Positions 12,354 through 24,170 of a DNA stretch of 64,000 nucleotides are shown piece after piece (position 1 is the stretch's first letter; each line of letters begins with the position of its first letter). Origin of the DNA: Laccaria trichodermophora (Eukaryota; Basidiomycota; Agaricomycetes; Agaricales; Hydnangiaceae); assembly GCA_018417955.1 (NCBI GenBank), contig JACTVC010000022.1, forward strand, positions 558,001 to 622,000. The letters run 5' to 3'. The notes beneath the pieces were generated by a model. It searched no databases. It saw nothing but the letters and a program-made list of their open reading frames with translations, and was not told the DNA's origin. The translations under genes were made by a program, and so were the position numbers.

Positions 12354-12878
12354 TGAAAGGATGTTTGGAGAGAGATGCGCTATCCCAGGACAAGTTCTTT
12401 CGGGGGGTCCTTTTACTGTATATCATGATAAGCTGAACTCACGACACGATCAACTTAACAAAATTCGTCGCTCGAGAGTAAGGTCTTGATATTGTTGGAA
12501 TAGATCGAAATACAAGGGTATCAAACGGGTATTTGGTGGAAGCTGGAGGAAACGCGCAGGTTCCCACGTTCGCCATCATTCAACACGATGGCAAGCCTCT
12601 GTCCAAAAAATCGTCAGCTCAATACAGGTAGTTCCCGGCAGGGGTAACAATTATTGCTCACCTTTACTCGTAACACCGCCCCGACAATATGATTTTGCAC
12701 CGCAAATCCGCACAACGAACGAGCGGCAGTGCAGACAGGCGCCCATCAGCTTGCGTGATTAAGTCACTCAACGTGCAGGGGTCGTGGTCGTTCCTGTAAT
12801 TTGACGCTGGGATATAAGACCTCTGAAAGGAGACGCACAGCTCAGACACGCCGTGAAACCCATCAGCTTGCTGCTACC
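12354..12878. promoter_or_regulatory. divergent intergenic promoter region
   Basis: Separates two outward-reading genes. GGGATATAAGAC at ~12808-12819 is a good TATA-type element about 65 bp before the Hsp70-like ATG. No clear TATA was found for the minus-strand gene. No coding signal. Confidence 0.5.
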
Positions 12879-15499
12879 ATGTCCTCCTCTCGCTCTGTAT
12901 ACCGTGGCCCCCGTCGAAAGCTTGTGTTGGCCTTTGATGTTGGCACGACCTACAGTGGGATCTCCTATAGGTGGGGTTTCAATAATTGATCGGAGAGCTT
13001 CAGAAAAACTAACCACCTCTTGATTAGTGTTCTTGATCCTGGGCAAATTCCAGAAATTAAGGGAGTAACAAGGTGAGAAATCTCGAGTGGCTTTGGGTGG
13101 CGAGTGTGGGGGACGGTGGTCATTGGGAAAGTCCTCTGCGGCGAGTGCTTGACCTCTTATCGCACGCTCATTGTGGTCCCTCATTCGAACATTCATTCCA
13201 CCCTCTTCCTTTCTGCCTTGCCTGTTCTACTCCGATAAGCTACTAACACAACCTAAAGGTTCCCCGCCCACGAACAAATCAGCGGAGCCTCCAAAATCCC
13301 CACCATAATCTACTACGATCGAAATGGCAAAGTCCGCGCAGTGGGTGCAGAAGCCATGCGTGAGGGGATCTACGAAACAGCCGAAGACGAAAACTGGATA
13401 AAAACCGAATGGTTCAAACTCCACCTCCGTCCGAAAACAGAAGCTTCCCGACACATCGCCAACGAAATCCCCCCTCTGCCTCTGAACAAAACCGTCACGG
13501 AGGTGTTGGGTGATTTCCTCAAATACCTCTTCGAGTGTGCGTCGAGTTATATTCAAGATACCCATGCGAATGGACCGGATTTGTGGGCTTCTGTGGAGAA
13601 GGATATTGATTATGTGTTGTCCCATCCGAATGGCTGGGAAGGGATCCAGCAGACGCAAATGAGGCAGGCTGCAGTGCAGGCTGCGCTTATACCCGATACG
13701 ACTAAGGGCCATGCGCGGATCTCGTTTGTGACGGAGGGAGAGGCGAGTTTGCACTTTTCGATTCAGAATGGTTTGCCTTCTGGAGCTATGAAGGTAGGTG
13801 GTTGCAATGGATGTCCACTGGATTGAGTACCGATGTTTGCTTGCTAGGAAGGAGATGGTGTGGTCATCGTCGACGCTGGTGGAGGCACAATCGACGTGAG
13901 CGCTTATAGTCGGAATACAAAGGAAGTCAAGGACTCCTTTGAAGAAATCGCTGCTCCTCAATGTAAGTCCACCACGATACATCTCTTCCGACACTTTCAC
14001 TTATCCCTCACCCCCAGGTCACTTCCATGGATCGGTCTTTGTCAGCATCCACGCCCGCCTGTTCCTCGACCGTATGTTCCCTCCTTTGACTTTGCCATCC
14101 TCGAACTTACATCTCCTTCAGAACTCCTCGCGGACTCGCCGTTCATTGAGGATTTAGACCATATCATTCGATGCTTCGACAAAACCACCAAGCTCCGCTT
14201 CAGGAACATCGATGAACCACAATACATCAAGTTTGGATCTACCAGGGACAACGACGAGACTTATGGGATTCGGTTTGGCCAGCTGAAGTTGCAAGGGTGT
14301 GTTTTATTCATGCCTTATATCTGCTATTTGTGTTGACGCTTCCGTAGAACCGATGTTGCGAAGTTCTTTGAACCTTCGGTCAAGTGTATCGTCAACGCCG
14401 TCGTCGAGCAGCGCAAGTCGGCACATAAGAGTATCTCTGTGAGCTCCCCTGCTACTTCTATAGATTTATCGCTCACCCAAGTATATGTGTTAGCACGTCG
14501 TCCTTGTCGGTGGTTTCGCAGCCAGCGACTGGCTATACAACAAAGTCCTCGAATCACTCAGACCCCTCGGACTCAACGTTCTGAGGCCCGAAAACCACGT
14601 GTACGTTCATCTTCCTCCTCCCTTCCCTTCCCCCACACAAGCTCACCCCTGCTCTTTCTGCAGGAACAAAGCTGTTTCAGACGGCGCAATCTCCTTCTAT
14701 CTAGACCACTTTGTACGTACCCGCGTATCGAAAGTGACATACGGGAACTTCTGCCATATCCCATATGATTCTTCCGATGCCGAACATGTGAGGCGCCAGG
14801 GTAACACGTTCGTGAGTGTGTCGGGGTCTAAGAGGATTAGCGATACCTTTGATATCATCTTGCCTAAGGTTCGTGGTTCGGTGTTTTGTCATATGAGCTC
14901 GGGGAAAGGGTGCTGATTATAACTGTGCGATTTCAGAATACCCAAGTGTCAGAAGCGAAAGAGTTTAGGAAACCTTACTTCCGTGAATCGGAGAATAGGA
15001 ACGAGTTTAAGGATGCGTCGTTTTCGATTTGGTGCTACCGTGGGGCTGTGGTGGAGCCTAGGTGGAAGGACGTTGATACCGGTACGTTCTCCTCACCCCT
15101 CTTCTCTTTCTTCCCCGCTGACGTGGTGATGGACACAGATAATTACACCAAGATCTGCACCATCGAAGTCGACCTCTCTCACATCACACTAACGCCCCGA
15201 TACAAAGGAAAGGGAGAAAGGGGGCAATATTTCCGTTTGGACTATGACCTTGTTTTGTTGTTTGGATTGACAGAGCTGAAGGCCCAGGTGGCTTGGAGGG
15301 AGGGGGTACGTGTTCCTTGCTTTTTCTACTCTCCTTGCTTGATGTTGACTTTGATTTTATTATTATTCTGTTTTGTAGAGCGTTGAGAAACGGTAAGCCT
15401 CGTGTTCGCTCTTTTGACAAGAGAATTTGCCTGCTGATTTGGTGGAATAGGAGTGCTACGAAGATCGTTTATGACCCAGATATCACGCGTGATGATTAG
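12879..15499 (+). CDS. Hsp70-like (HSPA12-type) ATPase-domain protein
   Basis: Thirteen exons (12879-12970, 13028-13072, 13259-13793, 13848-13962, 14018-14071, 14122-14296, 14348-14438, 14494-14600, 14664-14868, 14937-15081, 15139-15305, 15379-15392, 15451-15499) join in frame to 597 aa. The actin/Hsp70 nucleotide-binding fold is clear: phosphate-1 loop LAFDVGTTYSGISYS, then LDPGQIPEIKGVTRFP, phosphate-2 VIVDAGGGTIDVSAY, and adenosine motif VVLVGGFAASDWL. The C-terminus (VEKRSATKIVYDP) matches the short HSPA12-like family expanded in Agaricomycetes and lacks a canonical substrate-binding domain. It may act as a regulatory ATPase or chaperone-like factor, not a general chaperone. A decayed relative lies at 39.6-41.0 kb. 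Confidence 0.88.
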
Positions 15500-16123
15500 A
15501 ACGTTATGCTTTTCTTGGACCCCCGACGAGTCTGAGAACTTGAGAGAGAATCGCTTTTGTAAATTCATGTAGTTCGAACGGCACTGTTTTTTCCTTGTAT
15601 TATATTCGTCTTGCTCGTTGTATGGTTTCAACATACGTGTTTACAACCAATTGCACCTGGGCCCATCGTCGGCAAAGTCCGATCCAACTTTTCCACCACT
15701 TCCAAGTATCAGAGATCATCCCAACTAAGTATCTGCAGCCATGATCTTCAAGGCTTTCATTGAACGGACAACCGTCGGAGCAACCTCGTAGCAAGAAAGG
15801 CCACCTGACGCCGATCGTCCCCCATAGCTCTACTCTATCTTCTTATTTATCTTCTGAACTCCTTCGAGCAAAATATCCGCGCCGAACAGAATGTTGATTC
15901 CGAGAGCCTCAGTGACCCCGGGTTAGCCATTCCCATGAACGTCACGGCACCCATGTGCAGCGTGATGTATGTAGATTCAGTTGACGCGATTGAATGGGAT
16001 GCCATACTGACTTTACGTGCACCTTGTAGGCTCGCAGCCTTGGCGGACTCAGCACCAGGCATAAATAATTTAAGAAACGAAATTACACATTATGCGGGGA
16101 TATACTATAAACTCGAAAGTGAT
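15500..16123. other. intergenic spacer between convergent genes
   Basis: 3' flanks of the Hsp70-like gene (+) and the monooxygenase (-). Short frames here show no conserved motif. Confidence 0.5.
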
Positions 16124-17781
16124 CTAAAGTTTAGCAACCAGTTCCCTCGGCTGATTGCTCTTCCACCAAATATCGACCGCCTTGTCTGCGTCGTAACCAA
16201 ATGACACCTTGTTCTTGACCCTATCTCCCCATTGATTCGGATTCCCTGCGCAGTCGTCCGCAGGTTCCCCCCGAGCCTCCTTCAGCGCTTCCGCCATAGC
16301 CGCGCGCATCGAGGCGTCCCTAGCCTCTTGCTCTGGCCCATCCGGGAGATGGAATATGCGTTGATTCTTTCTTGAATCCAACTGGGTCATTGTCGCTCGC
16401 GCGTGTCGGATGGTCTCGTATGCCCGCAGGAGCGGTGTTAGTTGTCTTCGGCTGGAAATACGGGAGAGGAGATTTCCAAGCACGGCTGCGTCCTCAACCG
16501 CCATTGCCGATCCCTGCGCCCTGTACGGCTGAAAAAAGATGTCAGGTTCTTTGTTAATTATGGCCTGGGCGGACGTACGAGCATAGGATGGCAGGCGTCT
16601 CCCAATAAGCAAATTTTGCCTTCAGGATGAATCCAGCTGTTCAAGGGTTTTCGATCCAAAAGGGACCACAGTAGGCTCGATTCGACCATGGCCAGCATTT
16701 TTTGAATGCTGAATATTCTTAGCTTCAGCGAGAATTCCAAATCATCGGACTTGACTCCTTACCGAGGCTCGAAGCCAACAAAATCTGATCTCATAACGGC
16801 GACATCGGCAGGCCTGGCCGATTCATTAACACCTCTGCATGGGTGGATCATTACCAGATTATAGAGTTGTTTGTCGCGCTATATGATGGCCAGAAGTTCA
16901 GGAAGGAATTTGGTTCTAAAATTGGAATGACCCACAATACAATATCCAACGATGTGTCTTCCAGGACCCATCCAGATATTCATACTAGTTTCATCCACCA
17001 GTTGCTTCAGCTCTGGGTCCTTCATCATAGGACCCGTAGGAATGAGAGCTCGATACGTCGCATCCCCGGTCGGTGTGGGCCTATCAGGTTGACCAACAAC
17101 GATGTCTCGGAGTCGACTGTTCAAACCGTCGGCTCCAATAACGAGGTCGGCTTTAATTATTTCGCCGGACTCCAGGATTACAGCAGGCTGGGAAGGGTCG
17201 ACGTCCCGTACTTTCGTATTCAAACGGATCTTCATAAACGGTCGAGCAAGGTCCAGCAAGATCTTCTGGAGGTCTGCGCGCTGAAGAAGCATTCAGTCAA
17301 TAACCAATGGCCGGAACGAAATGCAAGACCAACATGGATGTTGTAATAGGGCGCGCCGTGGTCCCTTTTCATTGAATCCCCCCACTGCTTCCAGCCAACC
17401 ACTTCGCCGTCGTGGTCTATAAAAGTTATACGGTCAGCAAAGATACTGTTCCTTCGGCAATCACATACATCTGCGCATGCAAGCTCCCTGAGGAACAACT
17501 GCGACCGCTTTCAGCCTTTCCCCAGCGCCCCAGCGGATGAGGAGTCTCGACATGCTTGGTGTTAGTTGGATACCAGCACCAATGTCCCCGAGCTCCGAGG
17601 CGGCCTCGAGAATGGTCACTCGGTGCCCTGCGCGTCCGAGAAGAAACGCGGTCGAGAGCCCGCTGATGCCTGCACCAACGATTATGACGTTCAGTGACAA
17701 CGGTGCCTGCCTGGGCTGCGCTTGGGAGACAAACTGTGTAATAATGGTGGAGTGAGCTGGTGCGCAAGAGCAAGCATTCAA
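16124..17781 (-). CDS. FAD-dependent monooxygenase, salicylate hydroxylase-like
   Basis: Six exons (17781-17469, 17416-17334, 17280-16936, 16878-16763, 16708-16579, 16528-16124) join in frame to 463 aa, near the usual ~420-450. Group A flavoprotein hydroxylase signatures in order: Rossmann NVIIVGAGISGLSTAFLLGRAGH, then HRADLQKIL created across the 17281-17333 intron, DG motif VIGADGLNSRLR, and the second FAD/ribityl site ICLLGDACHPML/PYRAQGSAMAVEDAAVLG joined across the 16529-16578 intron. The C-terminus FGYDADKAVDIWW is typical of fungal salicylate-hydroxylase-like enzymes. It should hydroxylate an aromatic substrate using NAD(P)H and O2; the exact substrate cannot be told. About 30 residues precede the Rossmann strand, so the start is slightly uncertain. 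Confidence 0.9.
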
Positions 17782-20700
17782 AGGGACAGACCTCAGTTGC
17801 TACTTGCTAGTGGGGTAAAAACTGTCAAAACTGGGCAAGTTGTGCAGAGAAGCATAGTGCATACCATGTTGGTCAAAGGCTTGGGGATCGAGAGAACGTG
17901 TATCTTGCTTCCGATACGCGGGTATCATCTGGGTCTTATAAAGGGCTGGGGCCCCGAAAGGGCTGATACAAAATAAAAAAATCGGAAGGCCACTACTGTC
18001 TGTCCGTCAAGACTAGAACAGGGAAGGGGTGAAATTTCGGGTGCGAGCTGGGAAGACTTCGGACTTTCACTTGGCGATTTATTATGGAGGGCTCTCGGTT
18101 TGGCGGTTGTCCGGCCATTTTGCTTCCTTTGTTTTCTTTTGCGCTGGGACGAGACGGTGACCGATGGCGATTATTCAGAAAAATATTGTTGTTCGGGGAG
18201 CTGCTTGGGTACCTTTGATTCTCGTTTTTAAGCGTCACGGTAAGATTTCAAAAATTCTCCCTGAAACCGGGATTCATCTTTGAAACTCTCAAGAAAAATA
18301 TGATGACGCTTCCATCACAACGCAATGATGGAGATGGAACATTGCAGATGGGGATAAAGTTGAGTAAGTGCTGGATGGAACGCGAAATCAAGATGCTCAT
18401 CGCTCACATTACTTTCGTGGATTTTACCTTTAAACACTCAAACCGCACATATTAAGTATGTCAGGACAAGCTGCAGCTTCAGCAGACCAAAGGCATTATG
18501 CATTATGACCGTGACGCCCAATTATTATTGTGCAGCACCCAAATGGTCCCATATCTCCCTCGATTTTGAAGATATAAGAACTTCCTTGACATCCACCGGC
18601 AACCAGTCGATCACAACTGCTCCCGGGGGCCATGGGATTTTGATCTTTCTCCAGTTTGTCTCCAGATTTTCTCACAGGGTGACGTTTTCCTCAACAACTA
18701 ATATGTATCAGTTCTCCAGGATCTGTCGCATACGAGGCCTGTGTCTTGTTTTTGCTGCAACTTCAGAGAGAGAAAATTTCCGTCTCTCTTTCTCAGGCTT
18801 CCCGAAACTTGTACCTCCTGCGAAATAACATCGAGACCCAAGCTCGGACCCGGAACAAAGTATTAGCAGCTCATAAATAATAGCCGCGATAAGATTCACC
18901 TCTTCAAGTTCTGCGGTGGATTTTCAACATGTGATTTCCGCACGAATGGCTCAAAATATCTCCCTCAGAGAATCCGCTCTCGTGGAGCTAGAAGAATCAG
19001 AATATGATGGAGGTGGGGGCCCTGGCAAGAAGGTTGACTCATTCTACATCAAAGTTGATTGGGGTCGGGACTATATGTAGACCTCAGGTACGGCACATTT
19101 GCTACATAAATTATACTTAACGAATCATCCAGCTGTTTCAACTGAGAAGTGAAGGTTGAAATCGTGATGTCAAAAAATAACAAAGGAGACGGAAAGAAAA
19201 CCCACGCAACGATTGTAAGATTGGCATTCATTTCTACGCTTAGGCGGACACAGAAGCGTCATAGTTCAGTATGATTTAGTTTTTGTGTTCATCCTGATAA
19301 AATACACACAATCCGAAATTCTTCCGCGAACCACTGGCCGCACAGATCGCAATACTTGCATCTATGACCTCGCTGATTGTCTCAACCCAACCGTCGTTTC
19401 CATGGACTAATATAATTCGCATCCTAGCGACACTCTTGCACTTCTCTGTCAAATGACCTCTGCTCGGGCATATCTCGGTTTTCTACTCTTGCCACTATAG
19501 CCTATCTCGCCTTTATTTATGCACTTTTATGCACAGTAGGACATAGTCTATTACACCTTACGAAAAGGTTGAGAAGGCGAAAGCCTCGCCGATCATGATC
19601 TTCCGTTTTGAAAGCCCGGGGTCGGGCATCACGGCTTGTTGACCAAAATTGCACCAACTCGGGGTATCACTTCACTTATTACCTCAAGGAAAACCCCCAT
19701 CGGGGCAGCTGCTGATTCCAATGTCATGGTCGTATCGAGTGCTATAAACTAAACAGTTTTTTCTTTCTTTTTTCTTTTTTCTTGTTTGACTCTTTCGACG
19801 AGGAATTCCTATCAGATATCTCTGAGTTTGATTTATTGATATTCTAAGACAAAAGCCTTCCTTAGTAACTTGAGCCCATATCTGCACTTCCGAGGTCATC
19901 CAAGCTTTTCAGAGACGCAATTTCCGATAGCAAAAATAAGGGAGGATCGTCTTTTGCCCTTACGGGATCTCCTGCAGACTAGAACACACAACCCTCCCCG
20001 TGTGAAAACTTACGGTAAATCTCTTTCGTTGTTTGAACCAAAATTCACCAGCGGCAGCAATGGAAAAAAAGTGCAATTATCGACACAGGATAGCAGAGGA
20101 CCTCAGAGGACCCAAACAAGACCGGTGTTCTGAATCCTAGGTTCGTCCCTTCCTTCCTCTTGCCATTGCCGACCGCTTTGTGGATCAACTTGAACTGACC
20201 CTGGACTCTTTTACCACAAAAAATCCGAGCCTGCGTGACGATGTTGTTGACCCATTGCTCAAGCCTAGACCTTCCTCACTTGCACCATCAAGCTATGATA
20301 AGCCGAACGGTCGCAAACACAGAACTTGATCGTAGGAGTAGTTGAGGAGGCGCACATGCAATTTCTAAAAAAGAAATTCAGCCAGCTGAAATTGGCGTTT
20401 TGAAAAGTCTGCACGAAAATCGCGGAGCGCATCCCAAATGGTGGTACATGAGATAATATTCAAGACGAAACGGGTCGCTTGGGGATCGAGAGATCGCGAA
20501 GTGGAGCTCCCAAGATTGATTCCGGCTTGCTTCAGACCAGGCCAGACCCGCTTTCGAGATATCAGTCCCCAGAGTCGGGAGCAGAACCAGATTTATCAAA
20601 CGAGAACAGAAGAGGATCGAGGCAAAACCGATGTAACGCCTAAGCAAAAGTGACGGATGATTGCGCACATTTTTGGCGTCGCCGGTCACTGGCACGGCGG

Positions 20701-21270
20701 AGATTCGAGAAGGAATAAGTGGGCTGATTGTGACTGGTCAGTTGTCCACCCGCCAAAATGCTACGGAGGATGGTAGCACTGAGTTAGTTGTTGCCTGGTG
20801 TAGAATCAACGGAAAACCGATTAGTTTGACGCACTGCAACGGTCACATAAAGTTTTGGAGAATGATAACAGAACATCAAAAGCCTTTCACCGAGATTGCC
20901 CCTTTTCTAGATGTGGGGTGAGGGGGCAATCAAATGACCAGGTGGTGAATGTATGGGAGTAGTGTTTACCAGCTCGGATAGCTTGAATCTCCATGCGGCC
21001 ACACCCCCCGACGACACACTAGGTGAGCTGTCCTAAAAATAAAGGATCAATCCGTGCAACAGAGCAGTGCGGAGAATTATTATCAGGGAGCTCTTGGAAG
21101 GTGTTCAAAACGTTGGTGTGGCCCTTGGGCCTTGGTTATTAGCAATACCTATGACCTGATAAGAGGAGCGGCGGTACCAACGGCGGGAGAGTGACAAACG
21201 ATTTATGTCAGATTATCTCGTGCTAGGTTGACGAACCTCATAGCAATTTGAGACGTTCTCAACGCCTAAA
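17782..21270. other. 3.5-kb gene-poor region
   Basis: Only short unsupported frames occur (for example near 18505, 19870, 20378 minus and 20661), with no motif and no convincing splicing. A pyrimidine tract lies near 19760-19785. No inverted-repeat ends were recognised; decayed mobile DNA is possible but not shown. Confidence 0.45.
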
Positions 21271-21997
21271 AAGGTTGGGATGCACAGCCGAGGAGGTCGA
21301 GCGTTTTGCGAGCGTTTAAATGCGGAAGTTGAGCTGATGAAAATGTCGAATGAGGCGTATAATTTAGCACGTGACGCTTGGAAAACCCAACAATGTTGTC
21401 CAACTCAATTTGCTTACACTCACCAACACCCATTCTCTGCCTTACTTCGGAAAGGTTTGGACAGATTCTTACATCATCGTAGATTTTCCAAATACGAGGT
21501 AGCAACGCTGTCGCCGAGGTTTCGTAGTAGTGGGACGCAAATGGGGACAAGGACAAATGGGTGACTCTTCGAATTTCTGTCCAGTTACGAGTAACATGTA
21601 ACAGCTGAGCTTTTCCAGATGACCGTTGTCGACGGACGTGCTTCGATATCGCAGCATGGGGCACATCTCCAACTTAAATGCTGTGAAACATCTCCCGCAT
21701 CCCGTATGTGTATCCGCAATCCCACTCTTAACAAATCGCCATCATTGTTGGGCCCATTGGCACCAGAAGCCACGCCATTGCGCAGCGCCTTCTCAAAGTG
21801 TCGGGGCCGAAGGCGGGCGAATGAGCCTTGACGAACGAGGTGCCTCAAACGCCCTACCTTGCGCATGGGATTGTCATCCCGAGAAGCAGTCGTTTGAGAG
21901 TGCCAGTCAGTGTTGCTGATAAACGAGAATTTTTTATAACGAGGGAGGAGGCTGAGAACATTTTCCGGGGTGTGCTTACGCACAAGATCGCGATGAA

Positions 21998-22351
21998 TTC
22001 GTCTGAGATGCTCCTGGAGGGCCTTCCATTCTGATCTTCATGAAACCAATTAGCTATCGCTCGTGCTCAACCGAGAAAAGCTGCAGTTTATACATCATCG
22101 GTACGTCGTTTTCTGGCTTTTTGATTTTGTTTAAACCCACCTAATCGCGTTTTGAACAGGCTAAGCAGTCTATGTTACACTTCACGTTCTCGCATTCCAG
22201 GTTATTTGTTGAACAAGCCCGCTGTTGTGATCTTTTGCAGTTTAGCCTTCAACCGCCCCCTTCGTCCGGAAATCGGGGGGAGCTAGGAGAACGAGCTGGA
22301 CTCTGGTTCCGATCCTCTTGCGCAAACCTTCATCTTCCCCGGGTTCGTCTG
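21998..22351. mobile_element. possible short insertion flanked by an 8-bp direct repeat
   Basis: The segment 22006-22343 (338 bp) is absent from the paired unit at ~27965. TTCGTCTG occurs exactly at both borders (21998-22005 and 22344-22351). No terminal inverted repeats are obvious, so it may be a degenerate MITE or a chance repeat at a deletion in the other copy. Confidence 0.35.
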
Positions 22352-23392
22352 TGACCCATGCCTCTCTTACTTGCATGAAGTCACCTTCGGCGCCCAATAA
22401 GTGTCAAGCTTGGAGGCGTCGCGTTCTAGGCATTGCATTGGACGACGTTGCAGAGGGGCATTTTGAGGTTGGCTTCGCTTTTTTTTTTTTTCATGGGGAG
22501 AAGAAACTGATTACTGTGTCTCTTAGAATGTGCTGATGGCTTGGGGTTTTGAGCGTTGCACCTAGGACCTGACAAGTGGTCTCATTCATCTTGCGGAAGT
22601 GTTCGTCGGAACGATTCTCATTTCCCGTGGAACGTGATAGCATCTTCCTCAAGATAGTTGAAGTCCCTCATGTTCTGGCGTTCACTGTGACGATTGGCTG
22701 TCAGCTCATGGCTTTCGATACTCTTATTTTGTGAATACGTCGATTCTGGCGGAATATGTGCTTCACCCTCTTTTCCGAAATATATTTAATTCTTGAGCTT
22801 CATCCTAGGCTTCTTAAGCTTCCCTGGCGGTTCACGTGGCTCACATACAATACCTACCACGACTACCGCCTCACCCTCCGCCTCTCCCGAACACTCATTT
22901 ACAAAAGCCTTCCTCCTTTTCCGACCTTTTCACGGGATGGACGGACGACACCATAGCTTCCGTCCACGCTGGCTGATCACTACCCATCCTCAAGCAGGAC
23001 TACTTGGTGCGAATGATATTAACATCAATTTTGGTTGGCAGATGAACGGACGCGGGTGAAGATCCGCGAGCTTGCCTTGAGCGACTGAGACGAAGGAGCA
23101 GAAGGAAAGCCAGAGGTGTGGCGTAACAGGTGGTCTGGGAAGGAAGCTCGCGTAAAGAGTTTGGGTTAGGGCGAACACCGCTTATTCTCACAGGAGCACC
23201 TTCTGTCAAGAGTGAAGAGGGTCAAGGCTTCGAGTCCGATTGAGCAGCTCGCACCAATGCTCCATGGATGTCTCTGGGGTCAGAGGATGCTGGACCTCCT
23301 CCAGTTTGAGCATCACCGCCAGATTGTTCGACCCAACTCGGTCATCAGAGTTTTATCTGCACGCCACACCACACATTATAGACGCGCGAGGA

Positions 23393-23432
23393 TTGTATAA
23401 GTCACAAGGCTTCTGATTGGCGCCCATTATCA
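23393..23432 (+). promoter_or_regulatory. conserved promoter block of the family (unit 1)
   Basis: GTATAAGTCACAAGGCTTC followed by TGATTGGCGCCCATTATC: a TATA-like box, an inverted CCAAT box and a GGCGCC core. The block recurs at 29261-29298, at 63208-63240 on the minus strand upstream of copy F, and in weaker form at 37519-37560. It sits 50-100 bp before the first exon in each case. Confidence 0.6.
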
Positions 23433-23486
23433 ATCTTCCCCTTCATTCTCCGAGAACGTGTCCAGGTTATGTAATCTTCACGTTCA

Positions 23487-23876
23487 ATGGCGTTCAGGTC
23501 TGAGGACTCACCGAAAACGCTTTGAGATCATCAGGTAAGTAAGCCACAGATGAATCTTGTTGTTTAACAGAGAAAGGAACTTACACCAGACTCCACCAAG
23601 GGATCGACATCGACTCGGGGACGCAGACATGGGGATATGGCCGATCAAGCCCCTCTTGCTCAGCTCCGCAAAATTGGCGTCAACTCAGGCCGAGCGCCGG
23701 AGCCGGAAGCTCGACATTATGTGATTGCCGAAGCATGAAATAGCAGCAAAGGGCCTGCAAGTGTGGTTAGATCCGAGGAGGACGACCCTATTGCACTGCG
23801 AGACCATCAGGTCCATCGCTTGCTCGAGGAAAACCGAAGCTTGAAGGACGAACTTGAGGCATTCGAAGATTGATGT
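23487..23876 (+). pseudogene. truncated 5' relic of a coiled-coil family gene
   Basis: Matches the start of pseudogene copy C (29350 onward): an ATG exon, the conserved splice site ATCAG/GTAAGTAAGCCAC, then an exon with RAPEPEAR and VHRLLEENRSLKDELEA. Exon 1 contains a TGA and the second exon a TGA after AEA. The match stops abruptly at ~23866, where the 5' flank of copy B begins, so this is a broken, non-functional copy abutting copy B. Confidence 0.65.
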
Positions 23877-24170
23877 TGAGAATGCTAAAAGGGTCACGAT
23901 TTGAGGCCGCCTCCAAGTTCTGGGAGCGTCGCTGATTTGTGAGTGTCTATATATCAGAGTGTGAGACGTGTAAAGCTGACTTCAGACTTTACTTATACGT
24001 AGACGCCCTAGACATGTGTGTGCCTGTGTTTGCACGGCACGCACACCAGCGTCCACCCACAGATATCACAACAGCCGTCTGAAAGGCTGATAACGAGCGC
24101 TTTCGTTGCTATCTTTCCACGATATCTTCCCCCTCTCCTCCTACCTCAAGTCCACCCCACTACTTCTTAG

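Larger units (their letters stand above)
21560..23486. repeat. segmental duplication, flank unit 1 (paired with 27540-29349)
   Basis: Collinear with 27540-29349 over almost its whole length. Shared landmarks: ACTCTTCGAATTTCTGTC, GCAGCATGGGGCACATCTCC/A, GTTGGGCCCA/GTGGCA/TAC, GCATGGGATTGTCATCCCGAG, TTGAAGT..GTCATGTT, TACCTACCACGACTACC, GGATGTCTCTGGGG. Divergence is modest, with small indels plus one 346-bp extra segment in this unit. It holds no intact gene and is upstream DNA of the coiled-coil family. Confidence 0.75.

Noticed and set aside
17537..17755. Plus-strand frame across the monooxygenase
   Set aside because: Antisense to the Rossmann-fold exon, which has clear FAD motifs and consistent splicing.
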